Assembly: GCA_963693285.1 (NCBI GenBank)
Contig: OY848917.1
Coordinates: 32,499,245-32,563,244 of the forward strand
Origin: Xestospongia muta
Lineage: Eukaryota > Porifera > Demospongiae > Haplosclerida > Petrosiidae
Reading direction: 5' to 3'
DNA: 64,000 bases
Positions within the stretch are counted from its first letter, which is position 1. Each line of letters opens with the position of its first letter. The notes beneath the pieces are model-generated. The model did no database searches. It saw only the letters and a list, made by a program, of their open reading frames with translations, and was not told where the DNA came from. Positions 46,930-58,859 of this stretch are shown here, piece by piece. A program made the translations under genes and the position numbers.

Positions 46930-49895
46930 ACAAATTTACATTATAATATGTCACACTTACATCCTATTATATTGTAAAGGACACATTCAGGTGACAAGTA
47001 ATGACAACACCATCAATGTTGAAATAAAAACAACAGAGTGAACAAAATGACAAAATTACATTCAATACACATAGACTTTACATTACAAAATATCATGCTT
47101 ACTGACTATTATATTGTAAAGGACACATTCAGATGACAAGTAATGACAGCACCATAATGTGGTAACAAAAAACAATAGAGAGTCCCCAAAATGGCAAAAT
47201 TGCAATTAATACACTTAAAATTTAAATACACTATATATTACTTACTTCCTATTATACTGTAAAGGACACATTCAGATCACAAGTAATAACAACACTACAA
47301 ATGTGGTAACAAAAACAGTAGAGTGAAAATAATGACAAAATTACATTCAATACACATAGACTTTACATTACAAAATATCACACTTACTGACTATTATACT
47401 GTAAAGGACACATTCAGATCACAAGTAATGACATTGTGTTGTCATTACTTGTGATCTAAATGTGTCATTTACAATATAATAGGAAGTAAGTGATATAGAA
47501 TGTATTGTGATCTTATCTGTCATTTACAATATAATAGGAAGTAAGTGATATATAATGTATTGTAAATGTTAAGTGTATTGAATGCAATTTTGTCATTTTA
47601 TGCATTCAACACACATAGAATTTACATTACATTATATCACACTCACATGCTATTATATTGTGAAGGACACATTCAGATGAGAAGTAATGACAGCACCATA
47701 AAAAGTGGTGACAAAAAGAAATAGAGAGTGCACAAAATGACAAAATTACATTCAAAACATTAAAATTTAAAATACATTATATACCACTTACTTCCTATTA
47801 TATTGTAAATGACACATTCAGATGACAAGTAATGATAACACCACAAATGTGGTAACAAAAGCAATAGAGTGAACAAAATCACAAAATTGCATTCAATACA
47901 CATAAAATTTACATTATTATAAATCACACTTACATGCTATTATATTGTGAAGGACATATTCAGATGACAAGTAATGACAGGACCATCAATGTTGAAATAA
48001 AAACAACAGAGTGAACAAAATGAAAAAATTACATTCAATACACATAGAATTTACATTACAAAATATCATACTTACTGACTATTATATTGTAAAGGACACA
48101 TTCAGATGACAAGTAATGACAGCACCATAATGTGGTAACAAAAAACAAGAGAGATTCCACAAAATGGCAAAATTGTAATTAATATACTTAAAATTTATAA
48201 TACATTATATAGCACTTACTTCCTATTATATTGTAAAGGACACATTTAGATCATGAGTAATGACAGCACAGTGAATGTAGAAACAAAAAAACAACATAAC
48301 GAATAAAATGACAAAATTGCATTCAACACACATAAAATTTACATTACATTATGTCACACTTACATGCTATTATATTGTAAAGGACACGTTCAGATGACAA
48401 GAAATGACAGCACCACAATGTGGTAACGAAAAGCAATAGAGAGTGCACAAAATGACAAAATTGCATTAGATATACTTAAAGTTTACAATACATTATATAT
48501 CACTTACTTCCTATTATATTGTAAATGACACATTCAGATCACAAGTAATGACAACATCATAATTGTGGTAACAAAAAAACAGTAGAGTGAACAAAATGAC
48601 AAAATTACATTCAGTACACATAGAATTTACATTACAAAATATCACACTTACTAACTATTATATTGTAAAGGACACATTCAGATCACAAGTAATGACAACA
48701 ACATAAATGTGGTAAAAACAGTAGAGTGAAAATAATGACAAAATTGCATTCAACACACTTAAACTTTACAATATATTATATATCACTTACTTCCTATTAT
48801 ACTGTAAAGGACACATTCAGATCATGAGTAATGACAGCACAATGAATGTGGAAATAGAAAACAATAGAGCGAATAAAATGACAAAATTACATTCAACACA
48901 TATAGAATTTACATTACATTATATCACACTTACATGCTATTATATTATAAAGAACACATACAGATGACAAGTAATGACAGCACCCATTAAAGTGGTAACA
49001 AAAAGCAATAGAGAGTGCACAAACTGACAAAATTACATTCAATATACTTAAAATTTACAATACATTATATATCACTTACTTCCTATTATATTGTAAATGA
49101 CACATTCAGATCAAAAAAAATGGTAGAGTGAACAAAATGACAAAATTACATTCAATACACATAGAATTTACATTACAAAATATCACACTTACTGACTATT
49201 ATACTGTGAGGGACACATTCAGATCACAAATAATGACATTATATATAATGTATTGTAAACTTCAAGTGTATTGAATGCAATTTTGTCATTGTGTTCACTC
49301 TCTATTGTTTTTTGTTTCCACATTTTTGATGCTGTCATCTACATGTGCCCTTTATAATATAATAGCATGTAAGTGTGATCTATTGTAATGTAAATTTTAT
49401 GTGTATTGAATGCAATTTGTTATTTGTTCACTCTATTGCTTTTGTTACCACATTTGTGGTGTTGTCATTACTTGTGATTTTAATGTGTCATTTACAATAT
49501 AATAGGAAGTAAGTGATATATAATGAATTGTAAATGTTAAGTGTATTGAATGCAATTTTGTCATTTTATGCATTCAATACACATAGAATTTACATTACAA
49601 TACATCACACTTACATGTTATTATATTGTGAAGGAAACATTCAGATGACAAGTAATGACAGGACCAAAAATGTGGAAACAAAAAACAATAGAGAGTGCAC
49701 AAAATGACAAAATTGCATTAGATACACTTAAAGTTTACAATATATTATATATCACTTACTTCCTATTATATTGTAAATGACACATTCAGATCATAAGTAA
49801 TGACAACATCATAATTGTCATAACAAAAAAACAGTAGAGTGAACAAAATTACATTCAATACACATAAATTTACATTACAATATATCACATTTACA
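46930..49895. repeat. Satellite array, about 145-bp monomers in dimers, with inverted parts
   Basis: About 20 related monomers are recognisable by GACACATTCAGAT followed by ACAAGTAATGACA, spaced about 140-148 bp apart. Two types tend to alternate: one begins CACTTACTTCCTATTATA, the other CACACTTAC plus TGACTATTATA or ATGCTATTATA; this gives a dimer of about 285 bp. Two segments (about 47,434-47,600 and 49,237-49,565) are inverted. No coding potential. Confidence 0.9.
47407..47466. repeat. 27-bp inverted repeat at a satellite inversion
   Basis: Arms 47,407-47,433 and 47,440-47,466 are reverse complements with one mismatch, separated by a 6-nt loop TTGTGT. This is the head-to-head joint where the array turns around. 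Confidence 0.9.
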
Positions 49896-49899
49896 TTGT

Positions 49900-51985
49900 C
49901 TTATGAGTGGTGAACCTGAGGTCATGAAACTACACTAGTAGAATTTGTCAGTATTTATATGGATAGCTACATACATGTTATTAATCTATATCTTGCTTGA
50001 TTTATCATAGCATCCATTAAGTTATTATTAATTTTTTATCCATCCATTTAGCATGGCACTTATATCATTTGCAATTAATCAATTTATTCATTTGTATTAT
50101 TTTGTCTTTTATCAAGCAACTATGGGCACCATTTGTATCAAAATACAAAACTTTTATATATTATAGAATAATGTGCTGAGGAGAATGTACTTGATAGTTT
50201 TCATTATTTGTATAGTGTCATTATCACTGCACCATTGAAAAGTGTATTACATCATTTTAAGATTTAAAACTACTATAATTGTTAATTTTTCATTTGCTCG
50301 AATCATTACAACTTTTATCACCATCTATGTCAATAAATATGATGTTATAGTCAGTAAGGATACGTTACTAATACTTATACAGTAGATACTTAGTTCTATA
50401 CATTCACGTGTAGTATCCTACATTTACTAATGAGACTTACAACACAGTAAATACGGAAGTTGTCGTAATACTAATAGTTAATAGTTAGTAAATTTTAACC
50501 CCTTACTTATTCAATTTATGATTGACTGCTTAGAGAAGGTATGTCAGGTTTTGTGAAAGCAGGTCATCATGATAAGTTTGAATCAACTATTTGGTAAGTT
50601 TAAATGTTGTGTATGTAAACATTTGATTAATATTTCGTGTATTAGTTAATTTAAGGTGATTATTAAATAGTGAGGGTGGGTTTGTCTGCCATTGCTGTCC
50701 CTTAGTGAGGAAGTGTCTGGGGAGTTATAGGACTCATACAGCCTACAAAATCTTGCAGGCCACAGAAATGCCTCGTACACTTACAAAGTCCTCCTTTTCA
50801 CCTAACACCTAGTCCACATGTTGGCTAATAAAGCCCTTGAAGTTACTATAAACACTGTACTAAAACAGTACATGACTGAGCCAGCACTAGTTAGTATGAG
50901 ATGGACTATGCTTCTATTTGACCACAACCAGTGCATATCACAGCTGTCATTTTGCATTTTTCTGTCTCTTAAGACATGGTCAGGTCCAAGAATACTCTAC
51001 CCATATCCCCATTCTTACTGTATGAGTCCTATATGCACTTGTCCCCAGACCCTTACTCCCTAAGTGAAGGGGTGGCATGCTAGACTAAGGGTGGGTGGGG
51101 TCAGTGTTGTTTTTATAATAATGTCTGGTTCTATTGATAGAGTATGTAAATATTGTGATACAACGTGTGCTTCTTTGATTTCATCAAGTCTTTCTATGAT
51201 GTCCTCCTTTACATCATTGACATGTCTGGAATGTACATTGAATATATACAGTAAAATGAACATGATAAAAGAAGTGAATAACTTACTTCAAATCATTTTT
51301 CTCTTACATCTTGTCTTTTTACAAATCAAAGTTGTGTCTTATTCTTATTAACTAATACTTAATAGAATAACTGAATAATGACTTGATCTGCTCTGACTTT
51401 TCGCTTCATAATCCAATTTATTCTCACTGTACCAAGAAGTACTATCTTAATGAATTTATTGATACCATATGTAATATAGTAAATGTATGTATCCTACCTC
51501 AATATCACTGAAGAGTATATTCATTACTTTGTATTGTCAGATACTTTTTTCACTTGTTTATTTACTTCCGTTTTAGATCTTTTCTTTGTCTGTCAAAGAA
51601 CATGTCTTTTTCAATACAGAGAAGTAATATGATGAGATAGTCAAGCCTCTTGTTAACAATTAAGGTAAACTGGTTGTATTTAATCTTATTATAAAAGCTG
51701 TTAAATAGTTAATAAACCTGCCAACTCAGTATTTTGCCCTTGGATCCTTGTACAATACATTCCCTTGTTATCAAGTTTATATATACAACATGTGTAGACC
51801 TTTGAAGTATGATATATGTGTTATATATGTGACTATAAATATGAAAATGGTACCAAATGTGCAAATGAATTTTGAACAAGTGCTTGCGTAGAAACAATTG
51901 CTATGTGTCTATCTTGAGCAAAAGTCAATGGAATCTGTATAAAGACAGTCATTGAGCTTTTCAGATACTAAATTTTAATAACTTC
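49900..51985. other. Spacer, unrecognised ORFs
   Basis: ORFs at 50,818-51,063 (plus, start MLANKALEVTINTVLK) and 51,060-51,263 (minus) lie in a GC-richer island at about 50,680-51,110. The island may be a transposon fragment; I see no domain. Confidence 0.35.
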
Positions 51986-51989
51986 CTAT

Positions 51990-52270
51990 GCAAGCATTCA
52001 TTCAAAGCTTTTTTTGTGTATTAGGTACTGTTTTCATATTTACAGTCACATGTATCGCAGTTCAGAGGACAATATGTATTATATAACCTGCCAATGAAGG
52101 AGCTTGTAAAATATCATACTAAAAACTCTATTACTGACAGTAACTGAACTATATAGTAAAGGATTACATTTACTAGTTATTGACTTCCTAATTTACTAGT
52201 ACAAATAGACATTCTGACTGAGTAGTAGGAACAAAAAAGTGAATATTATTTAAGTTATCAATATTACTAG
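51990..52270. repeat. Dispersed repeat, copy 2
   Basis: This matches 38,380-38,830 but lacks the roughly 170 bp between the TTGACTT part and the GTAGTAGGAACAAAAAAGTG part. The two copies are about 13.6 kb apart in the same orientation. Confidence 0.75.
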
Positions 52271-53340
52271 ATATACATGTATAATATAGATTGTCAATAT
52301 AGACAAAGTCTATTTTATATCTACTTGACAATGTTTTGTCCTGCCAAACTTACCAAAATAATTACTACAGTTTTATGTTCTCTTATATTGATCTCCTTTA
52401 GATCATTCATTTATCATATCATCGTTGTCTCTATCCATCCACTCATCTTCTCTGAACTTTCTTAGTCTATCAGCTAAAGGTACAAGTTAAGAGGGTAGAC
52501 ACACCTCCTAACAGACTAGATAGGACTACTGACACACTCACCACAACAAAGGAAGGCCTGACACTGACAATTTTTAAGATAAGGAGTTATAAGGAAGTCA
52601 TTTATTATAATTAGTGTTAAAGCTAGTTCACAACATGGTACAGAACCTTCCACATCAATTTATAAACATATAACACTTGACACAACAGTAGAATAGACTA
52701 GAGTTCTATTGATACTTTGCTTGAGTTGCATCAAACCAATTGGATACTGTCTAAGAGAAGCGAAGTTTAGGGCACACCCATAAGCTTCTTTCTTTTTCTT
52801 TACCCCTTTCTCAGTGCCAGACACAGAACCATTGACTCCTTTTCACTACTGTCTATAGTGCGTGTGCTTGATAACTGTGAATAGAGTCAAAATTAAGGTT
52901 AAAGGTTAAATTTTACAATTGGCAATGTTGTATTATGAACTGCAACACTTGTACATGACACTTCCTAAATGTTTTAATTCAGTATAGGAGAAATATGTAA
53001 TATTTTAATATGTATAGGAGAAATACATTTCAATATGTGGTCATGTTAGACTATAAAGTATGTCCAGTCATGTCTTTCTACAATACTCCTGTTTCTTACC
53101 AGTTTCTCTTATTCAGACTTTCTTATAAACATGTAATCCACATGCCATGTATTATAAACACTCAGCTAGAACACATGACATAGTTCGTAGCCATATCCAT
53201 GACAATATTCCCTGGTATCATGTAAAATATTTTGTTTATTGACCAATTATAAAGTTGGTACCCTCAAACTATATTGTACTATACAGTAATGTGTATTGTA
53301 AATATAATAATATAAGTAACAGTTCCATTATGTTATCCCA
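52271..53340. other. Spacer, nothing recognised
   Basis: AT-rich, with only short ORFs lacking any recognised domain. Confidence 0.4.
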
Positions 53341-53359
53341 TCATTGATCTTAGTACATA

Positions 53360-53555
53360 TTCATAGTGACTGTAGGTGTCCATATTACAATATCTAGTTT
53401 GTTTATCATATTATGTATATTATTATATATTCATAGTCACTGTGGGTGTTCCTATAATTATAGTGACTGTAGGTGTCCATATTACAATATCTAGTTTGTT
53501 TACCATACTATGTATATTATTATATATTCATAGTCACTGTGGGTGTTCATATATG
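53360..53555. repeat. 97-bp tandem repeat, two units
   Basis: GTGACTGTAGGTGTCCATAT at 53,366 recurs at 53,463, followed in both by the CAATATCTAGTTTGTTTA stretch and the TATTCATAGTCACTGTGGGT stretch. The repeats also contain an internal half-match (AGTGACTGTAGGTGT versus AGTCACTGTGGGTGT). Confidence 0.85.
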
Positions 53556-54199
53556 TTTATTACTAGTCACAAGATCTATGAATATCATGTTGAATGTTAA
53601 TTACTTGTTTACAGTATTTTATTTTATACTTAGAAACACATCCTAAGAAACTTCAACAAGACCTTGCTCCCATTAAATACAAATGGAGACAGATTGGTAA
53701 AGGCTTAGAGATATCTCATAGTATATAATCAATAAACAGAAATCCTCAATATGATACACGCTCAAGTTAACAAGAAACTTCAGTCCTGGATTTATACAAA
53801 TAGAGATACTACAGACATGGATTTATGCCAACAACCCATCTAATATAATGTCAAATAAAACTTATCACAAAACATTTACTGTTTGATCTCTATGATGTTT
53901 TGTTATAACCCCTCCTTTCTTTTCTATATAATTTTGTGAATACTTTTTTTCCATTTTGTTAGAATAAATGTGATTTTTCAAAATATAAACATACTAGGGG
54001 GACTATCTACATGTACAAGATCATTTGTTCATTTGGTTTACACTATACACAACAATAATGTCTACTTCACTTTGTATATAAACTATCAACAATTATAGTA
54101 GACATATAAACTAATATAACCATTGACATTGACTATCACATATGTATGATAATTTAATATGGACTACCACAAGTTATAATACAAAAACAAATTTAAAAT

Positions 54200-54620
54200 A
54201 ATTTTTTCAGGATTGGTAACATTTTGGAAACTATACAGTGGTTGCTTTTTGAAATTGAGAACATGTCTGAGACTGAGAATGTGTCCGAGACTGAGTACTA
54301 GAGGCTAGATAATTATACCAATAATTAATATAAAAGATAAGAGACAAACTGACTTATTGAAGACTTGACAGTGGTTGCATTTTGAGACTGAAAATGTGCC
54401 CAAGACTGAGTACTCGAGGCTAGATTATTATACCAATCATAATGAATAATATAAAAGATAACAGACAAACAGACCTATTGGAGACTTAGAGATTCCTGCA
54501 CCACCTGATGTCTGAGACTGAGTATTAAAGGCTAGATTATTATACCAATGAATAATATAAAGATAAGAGACAAACTGACCTATTGGAGACTTAGAGATAC
54601 CTGGAGCACCTGATGTGGGA
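54200..54620. repeat. About 130-bp tandem repeat, three units
   Basis: Blocks GAGACTGAGTA, GGCTAGATTATTATACCAAT, AATAATATAAAAGATAA, GAGACAAACTGAC and TATTGGAGACTTAGAG recur three times. A diverged fourth copy appears at about 55,405-55,565. In the minus orientation they stand on both sides of the pogo remnant. Confidence 0.8.
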
Positions 54621-54779
54621 TATATACTAATTCAATGAATTAACACTATAGCTTTATTTAAACTGTTCTTAAGCTCTTCTAGTATTGTAAAGAATGAGCA
54701 ATCTAATTGCAATATAATATAACAATACCTTCATTGATACTAGTAGAAAAGATGCTAGACTTAAGAGGAATTATACTTA

Positions 54780-55190
54780 CCTCCATGAAGACTTCAATAG
54801 TCCAAATGGACCTTTATCACTTTATCTAGAGGTTGTGTTTCATGTGATAAATGTGGGGTAGACAAAAATGATCACCTTCTCTTCTGTCACCTATTGATTA
54901 CTGAAGTATTATAGTGTGAAGAATGACCATCGAATAGAAGTAGAATTGGTCATGTAGCTGGAGCATGGGACAAAAATAATGGACAAACCATAAACCAAAC
55001 AGTTCACTACTGATCCATCCCAAGTCTGAGAGACCCTACATTCTCTGTCAGCCATTGCTTGTTTCAAACACTTTTGGTCAAATATTATAAAGGGTGGCAT
55101 ACAATATCTAGTGGTGTTACATAATGCAAGGCTGTAATCTGTGTTTTATTTCTGGTTGTTAGTACTCTTCTGCTCCTTGTCTCAAAGACA
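54780..55190 (-). pseudogene. Pogo/Tigger (DDE_1) transposase remnant
   Basis: On the minus strand, in shifting frames: ALHYVTPLDIVCH (family KTQITVLxCxSAxGxxxPP), PFIIFDQKCLKQA, GLSDLGWISSELF (family GLSDTGWIxxELF), LLLFDGHSSHYNTS (catalytic Asp and following SSHY kept), HFCLPHIYHMKHNL (family CLPPHTTHxxQPLD) and KGPFGLLKSSW. This is the DDE_1 catalytic core of pogo/Tigger/jerky-type transposases. At least four shifts. The N-terminal DNA-binding part is not nearby; the HTH remnant at 41,633 is on the other strand, 13 kb away, and probably from another copy. Confidence 0.85.
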
Positions 55191-55699
55191 ATCCACACTC
55201 AACCACTTACGCACCAATTCTGAGTTTGTGGAAGTCCAAGTTTTATATTTTAGAGGTCAAGCAGAACAAGATTGTGGATTGTCATACATAAACCTGATGA
55301 ATAGAGTACAAGCCCACTAAGAGGAAGTGATTTACTTGCCATTTGAAGGAAAACAAAGACTACAGATAAGTATGTCAATGATAGATAAATAACATATACA
55401 ACCTACTTATCAGAGATTTGGTAGTAGCTGTCTTGAGAGTTTGAGAATGTGTTTAAATGAGAGTACTTAAGTTAAAGTGACACACTAGATGCATAACAAT
55501 ATCATTGGATAATACAAATGGAAACTGACCTATTGAAAACTTGACAGTGTTTGCTGCCTTTTGAGATAGACAATGCATTTGAGTTACTATAGAGATAACA
55601 TCAGTTGATGCAGGATAAGTGACACTATAGAATTTACCTCTCTCTATATGTACTTGGTTGCCCAGACCAAACACTTGAAGACTGATCTAAACATAAATG

Positions 55700-57900
55700 A
55701 TTATAATGATCTAAGTGTAGTAGCACAAGACTAATATTTCATGTACAGTTGAATAAAGGTTATTTAACAAAATGCAGTTACTCCACTAGTGCATTAAGGA
55801 CTAGTACTTGGTCCACCCAGTTTGTCCTTAAAATAGTAACATACACTTGTAGATCTTATTGGGTTTGCCAAGGGTTTAGAAATAGAATGAAACGACATCT
55901 GACAATGACATAATACATGCTAGTCACTATGCTTGTACAACTTAGCCTTAGATTTAGATGTACAACTTTTATAAACTAAACCCATACCTAGCAGCATTAT
56001 ATCTCATCCCTAATAGCAATCACACATACTTAAGTATTTCTTACTCTAACACAAGGTAATACAAAACCATATCAGTACACATTGCAAGTATCAAACCCTC
56101 CAACTAATGATCAAAATAAATATCAATGTATTACTATTGTTCACTGCAAAATATTTAGTGAATTTTGCAAATTTATAAATTGTACTATATTATGATGAGA
56201 GTGATAGGAAATTTGTGAAAATTTCCATTTACAAATGCTCCTAAAGATGCTGTTCATGAAAACAATCTTCCATTATCCTGCTGTAATCTTGTCAATGCAG
56301 GTCAACACCATACTAAAAGTGCTGTTTTACTAAAATGTTACTAATAAGTTAAAGAGGGAAAGTCCAGGCTATTAATATGAAAGCTGTAACTTGCTGTGTA
56401 CTTTTTGGTTTGTTAATGAGAACCACTACAGAAAGTGAAATGACTTTAACTTATGATTTCTACACAACTGCAAGTCTAATAAAGTTCTCCAGTTTGTTTA
56501 ACTATACTGTAGAACACTATCAATACCATTTTAGCACTTGAATTGAGTATATTTTAAAAATTAAAGTAGATATCAACATTCTGTAAGTTGATTAGCCTCA
56601 ACTCTATTAGATGGCTATTCCAGTTTTCCTCTAAAGTAATGGGAACACTGTCACAGTTAATTAATTGATTTATTACAGAAAGTGTTTATTTTGACTTATG
56701 GTAAGGTAACAAGTATGAATATAGTAGCATCATTCATATGTATACAAGAAATATAAGGTGATTCTCTATACTCTGGTCAAATTTAAAGAGAAACATTATC
56801 TCAGGAGTAGCACATCTTTGATGCAACAAAAAATTAAAAATCCAGTGAGGTTCACATTATTTTAAGGACTTATATATAACTCAATGATAGACTCATGAGA
56901 CTGTATATATAGCTTTTAGGAAAATCTCCAATGTGTCTCATATCATGTTTTATGGTGTGGAGACTATGAACATCCAAATAGGTGTTTTGGGAAAAAATGT
57001 TAATTTTAATTGTCACTCAAGCTCATGCACTAATTGGATGAGTCAAGGTGACAATCACACTTCAGTACAATTATACTTGAATCCATTCCTCAAGTCACTA
57101 TAGTACAGTAGTACTGGTATTATAGGTCATGTGACATACCACAAATAAATCTGTTGAGTATCTAATCTTATCGAACCTTTCAGAATGGCTGCAATAATGA
57201 CGTTTAGTAGTCTTGACTGAGTTCTTACTTTTGACATGTGCAAATGTGGTCGGATAATCATAGCCGCACCTACTTAGCTGAGATTCTATCTTATCTTTGC
57301 TAACATTAGAATACTTACCTTATGTGCAAGTCTTCTTGACACTGAATTATCCAATAATGAGTAGAATCATTTAAAGTGTTTTGATTTGTCTTGTTGGGAG
57401 TATTCCTAATTACTTTTTTGGCTACTATCACTAAAGATTAAAAATAACATTTATTGTTATATATTTCAACCACACACTATTAGTACTGTTTGATATTGTA
57501 ACCTTTATATCACAATATTTCATGGCTTGTGTACCAGTACCAAACCATATAATAATATTCATTTATTACACCTTCTGTTATTACATACATGAGGTAGCCA
57601 TGTGTACTAACATGAAGTTATAATAATAATAATTTCCCAGACTACATAATCAAAAGTTTGCCATGTTATTGTCCTCTTTAAATGATTGATTCTTTTGTAA
57701 CAGGCCACTGAGCCAGCCTATAAATGGACCACCTAATCAAGTGTAATGTTTAATGTTAATAGTTACTAGTTCTTTTTGTGATCATACATCATGTAGCTTT
57801 AATATTAACACTTGCTTAGCTATAGAAAGAGGGGTATACCAGGCCATTGTTTTAAGCTATAAAGACTCTTTGAGAACAAGAGTACACAAACTTATATTAG
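55700..57900. other. Spacer, nothing recognised
   Basis: AT-rich with short ORFs only. The minus ORF at 55,453-55,674 (start MFGLGNQVHIERGKFYSV) just before it looks coding-like but I do not know the family. Confidence 0.4.
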
Positions 57901-57918
57901 TCCTAACCTTCATTCTTG

Positions 57919-58337
57919 CTAGTAAGTATAATGGCTTCTGCATATTGTACTTTGCCAGAGCTGCCATCTGACAATGGGGCCATAATGTGCTCTATGGTTC
58001 CATACCAGCTTGGAGCACCTGACATTGTCCTTCTCAGGCTTGGTATAGGCTTCCTGTATTGAAACATCCAAAGGTGTTTTTGATTCTAACACAAGTAGAA
58101 CAGGCAGTGCAAGCTCGTGGACTTCATTATCACCTACGAATAAAAAACACACTACTTGTTATTCAATTAAAATGATGCGAATAGAAATAGAACACTACCA
58201 AACGACTAGTCAACTACAACTCGATCTTATGTATACGTCAAAATGAGATTGTTTAACATACGTACAAGCCTTTTTGCAACAGAGTTGGCCTTCGCTGCTT
58301 TTTGAAGAGGACGTTTTCTACAAGTACACTCAGCCAT
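57919..58337 (-). CDS. Two-exon candidate gene, divergent to the CACTA transposase
   Basis: Exon 1 (58,262-58,337) starts at ATG and reads MAECTCRKRPLQKAAKANSV then AKRLV; a donor GTATGT follows. After a 128-bp intron ending TTATTCGTAG, exon 2 (57,919-58,133) reads RDNEVHELALPVLLVLESKT, then continues to a TAG at 57,919. Joined product: 96 residues. Splice phase agrees (C plus GT). The N-terminus is basic with two close Cys. It starts only about 65 bp from the divergent ORF at 58,402. I do not recognise the family. In exon 2 another frame is also open (SGAPSWYGTIEHIMAPLSDG), so the real end may be different. Confidence 0.45.
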
Positions 58338-58401
58338 GTAAAGCGTGCAAGTTTAGTCTCGCCTATAATTAAACTACATCATCCTCTAAGAGTTCATTAG
58401 T

Positions 58402-58758
58402 ATGATTACAAAACTCAGATTTATTATGGAGGGTAGCTCATCTCCTAGCTTTATTTCAATCTCAAGTGACTCTGAAGCAGATCCTTTAAATGAGGAAAGC
58501 ATTGATTTGGATGACGAAGTTTGCTTCGAGATAGAGTCAATTTGCAGTAACGTAACTAACAGTGATTCCATTCCATCAGACATCAATCTATTAGATTTTG
58601 AGGAGGAAGATCATTCTGATAAAGGAAATCTAGATAAAAAAGATCCTGAAACCAGTTTGTCAGAGTGTCTGATTGAAGATTCTTTTGAGGACAAGCTCCT
58701 TTTCACTGGTTCATTGATAACTCTCCTTCAGTTGTCATTATTTTACAGTTTGTTCTGA
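58402..58758 (+). CDS. Acidic Ser-rich ORF, probable first exon of the CACTA element
   Basis: 118 codons: a start at MITKLRF or at the second Met (MEGSSSPSFISISSDSEADP), then a run of Asp/Glu/Ser. It ends TGA just before GTACAT. It leads the transposase parts that follow in the same orientation. Acidic Ser-rich N-termini are common before such transposase cores, but this link is inference from position. Confidence 0.5.
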   Translation: MITKLRFIMEGSSSPSFISISSDSEADPLNEESIDLDDEVCFEIESICSNVTNSDSIPSDINLLDFEEEDHSDKGNLDKKDPETSLSECLIEDSFEDKLLFTGSLITLLQLSLFYSLF

Positions 58759-58859
58759 GGTACATACATGGACACAAACATAATAGATAATAAACACACA
58801 TATACACATGTATAATCAATACCTTGAATTGTGTGTGTGTATGTGTGTGTACTAACTAT

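Noticed and set aside
46930..49895. Regularly spaced repeats resembling a CRISPR array
   Set aside because: Unit length is about 145 bp with similarity over the whole unit, not short identical repeats with unique spacers, and the DNA is clearly eukaryotic.
50818..51063. 81-codon ORF in a GC-richer island
   Set aside because: Considered as a transposon gene piece; no motif could be matched on either strand, so no gene is claimed.
41590..55190. One large pogo element from the HTH at 41,633 to the DDE domain at 54,790
   Set aside because: The two parts are on opposite strands and 13 kb apart with a Helitron and a satellite between them, so they are more likely separate remnants.
58386..58586. 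66-codon minus ORF
   Set aside because: It is the antisense shadow of the acidic Ser-rich plus-strand ORF at 58,402-58,758.
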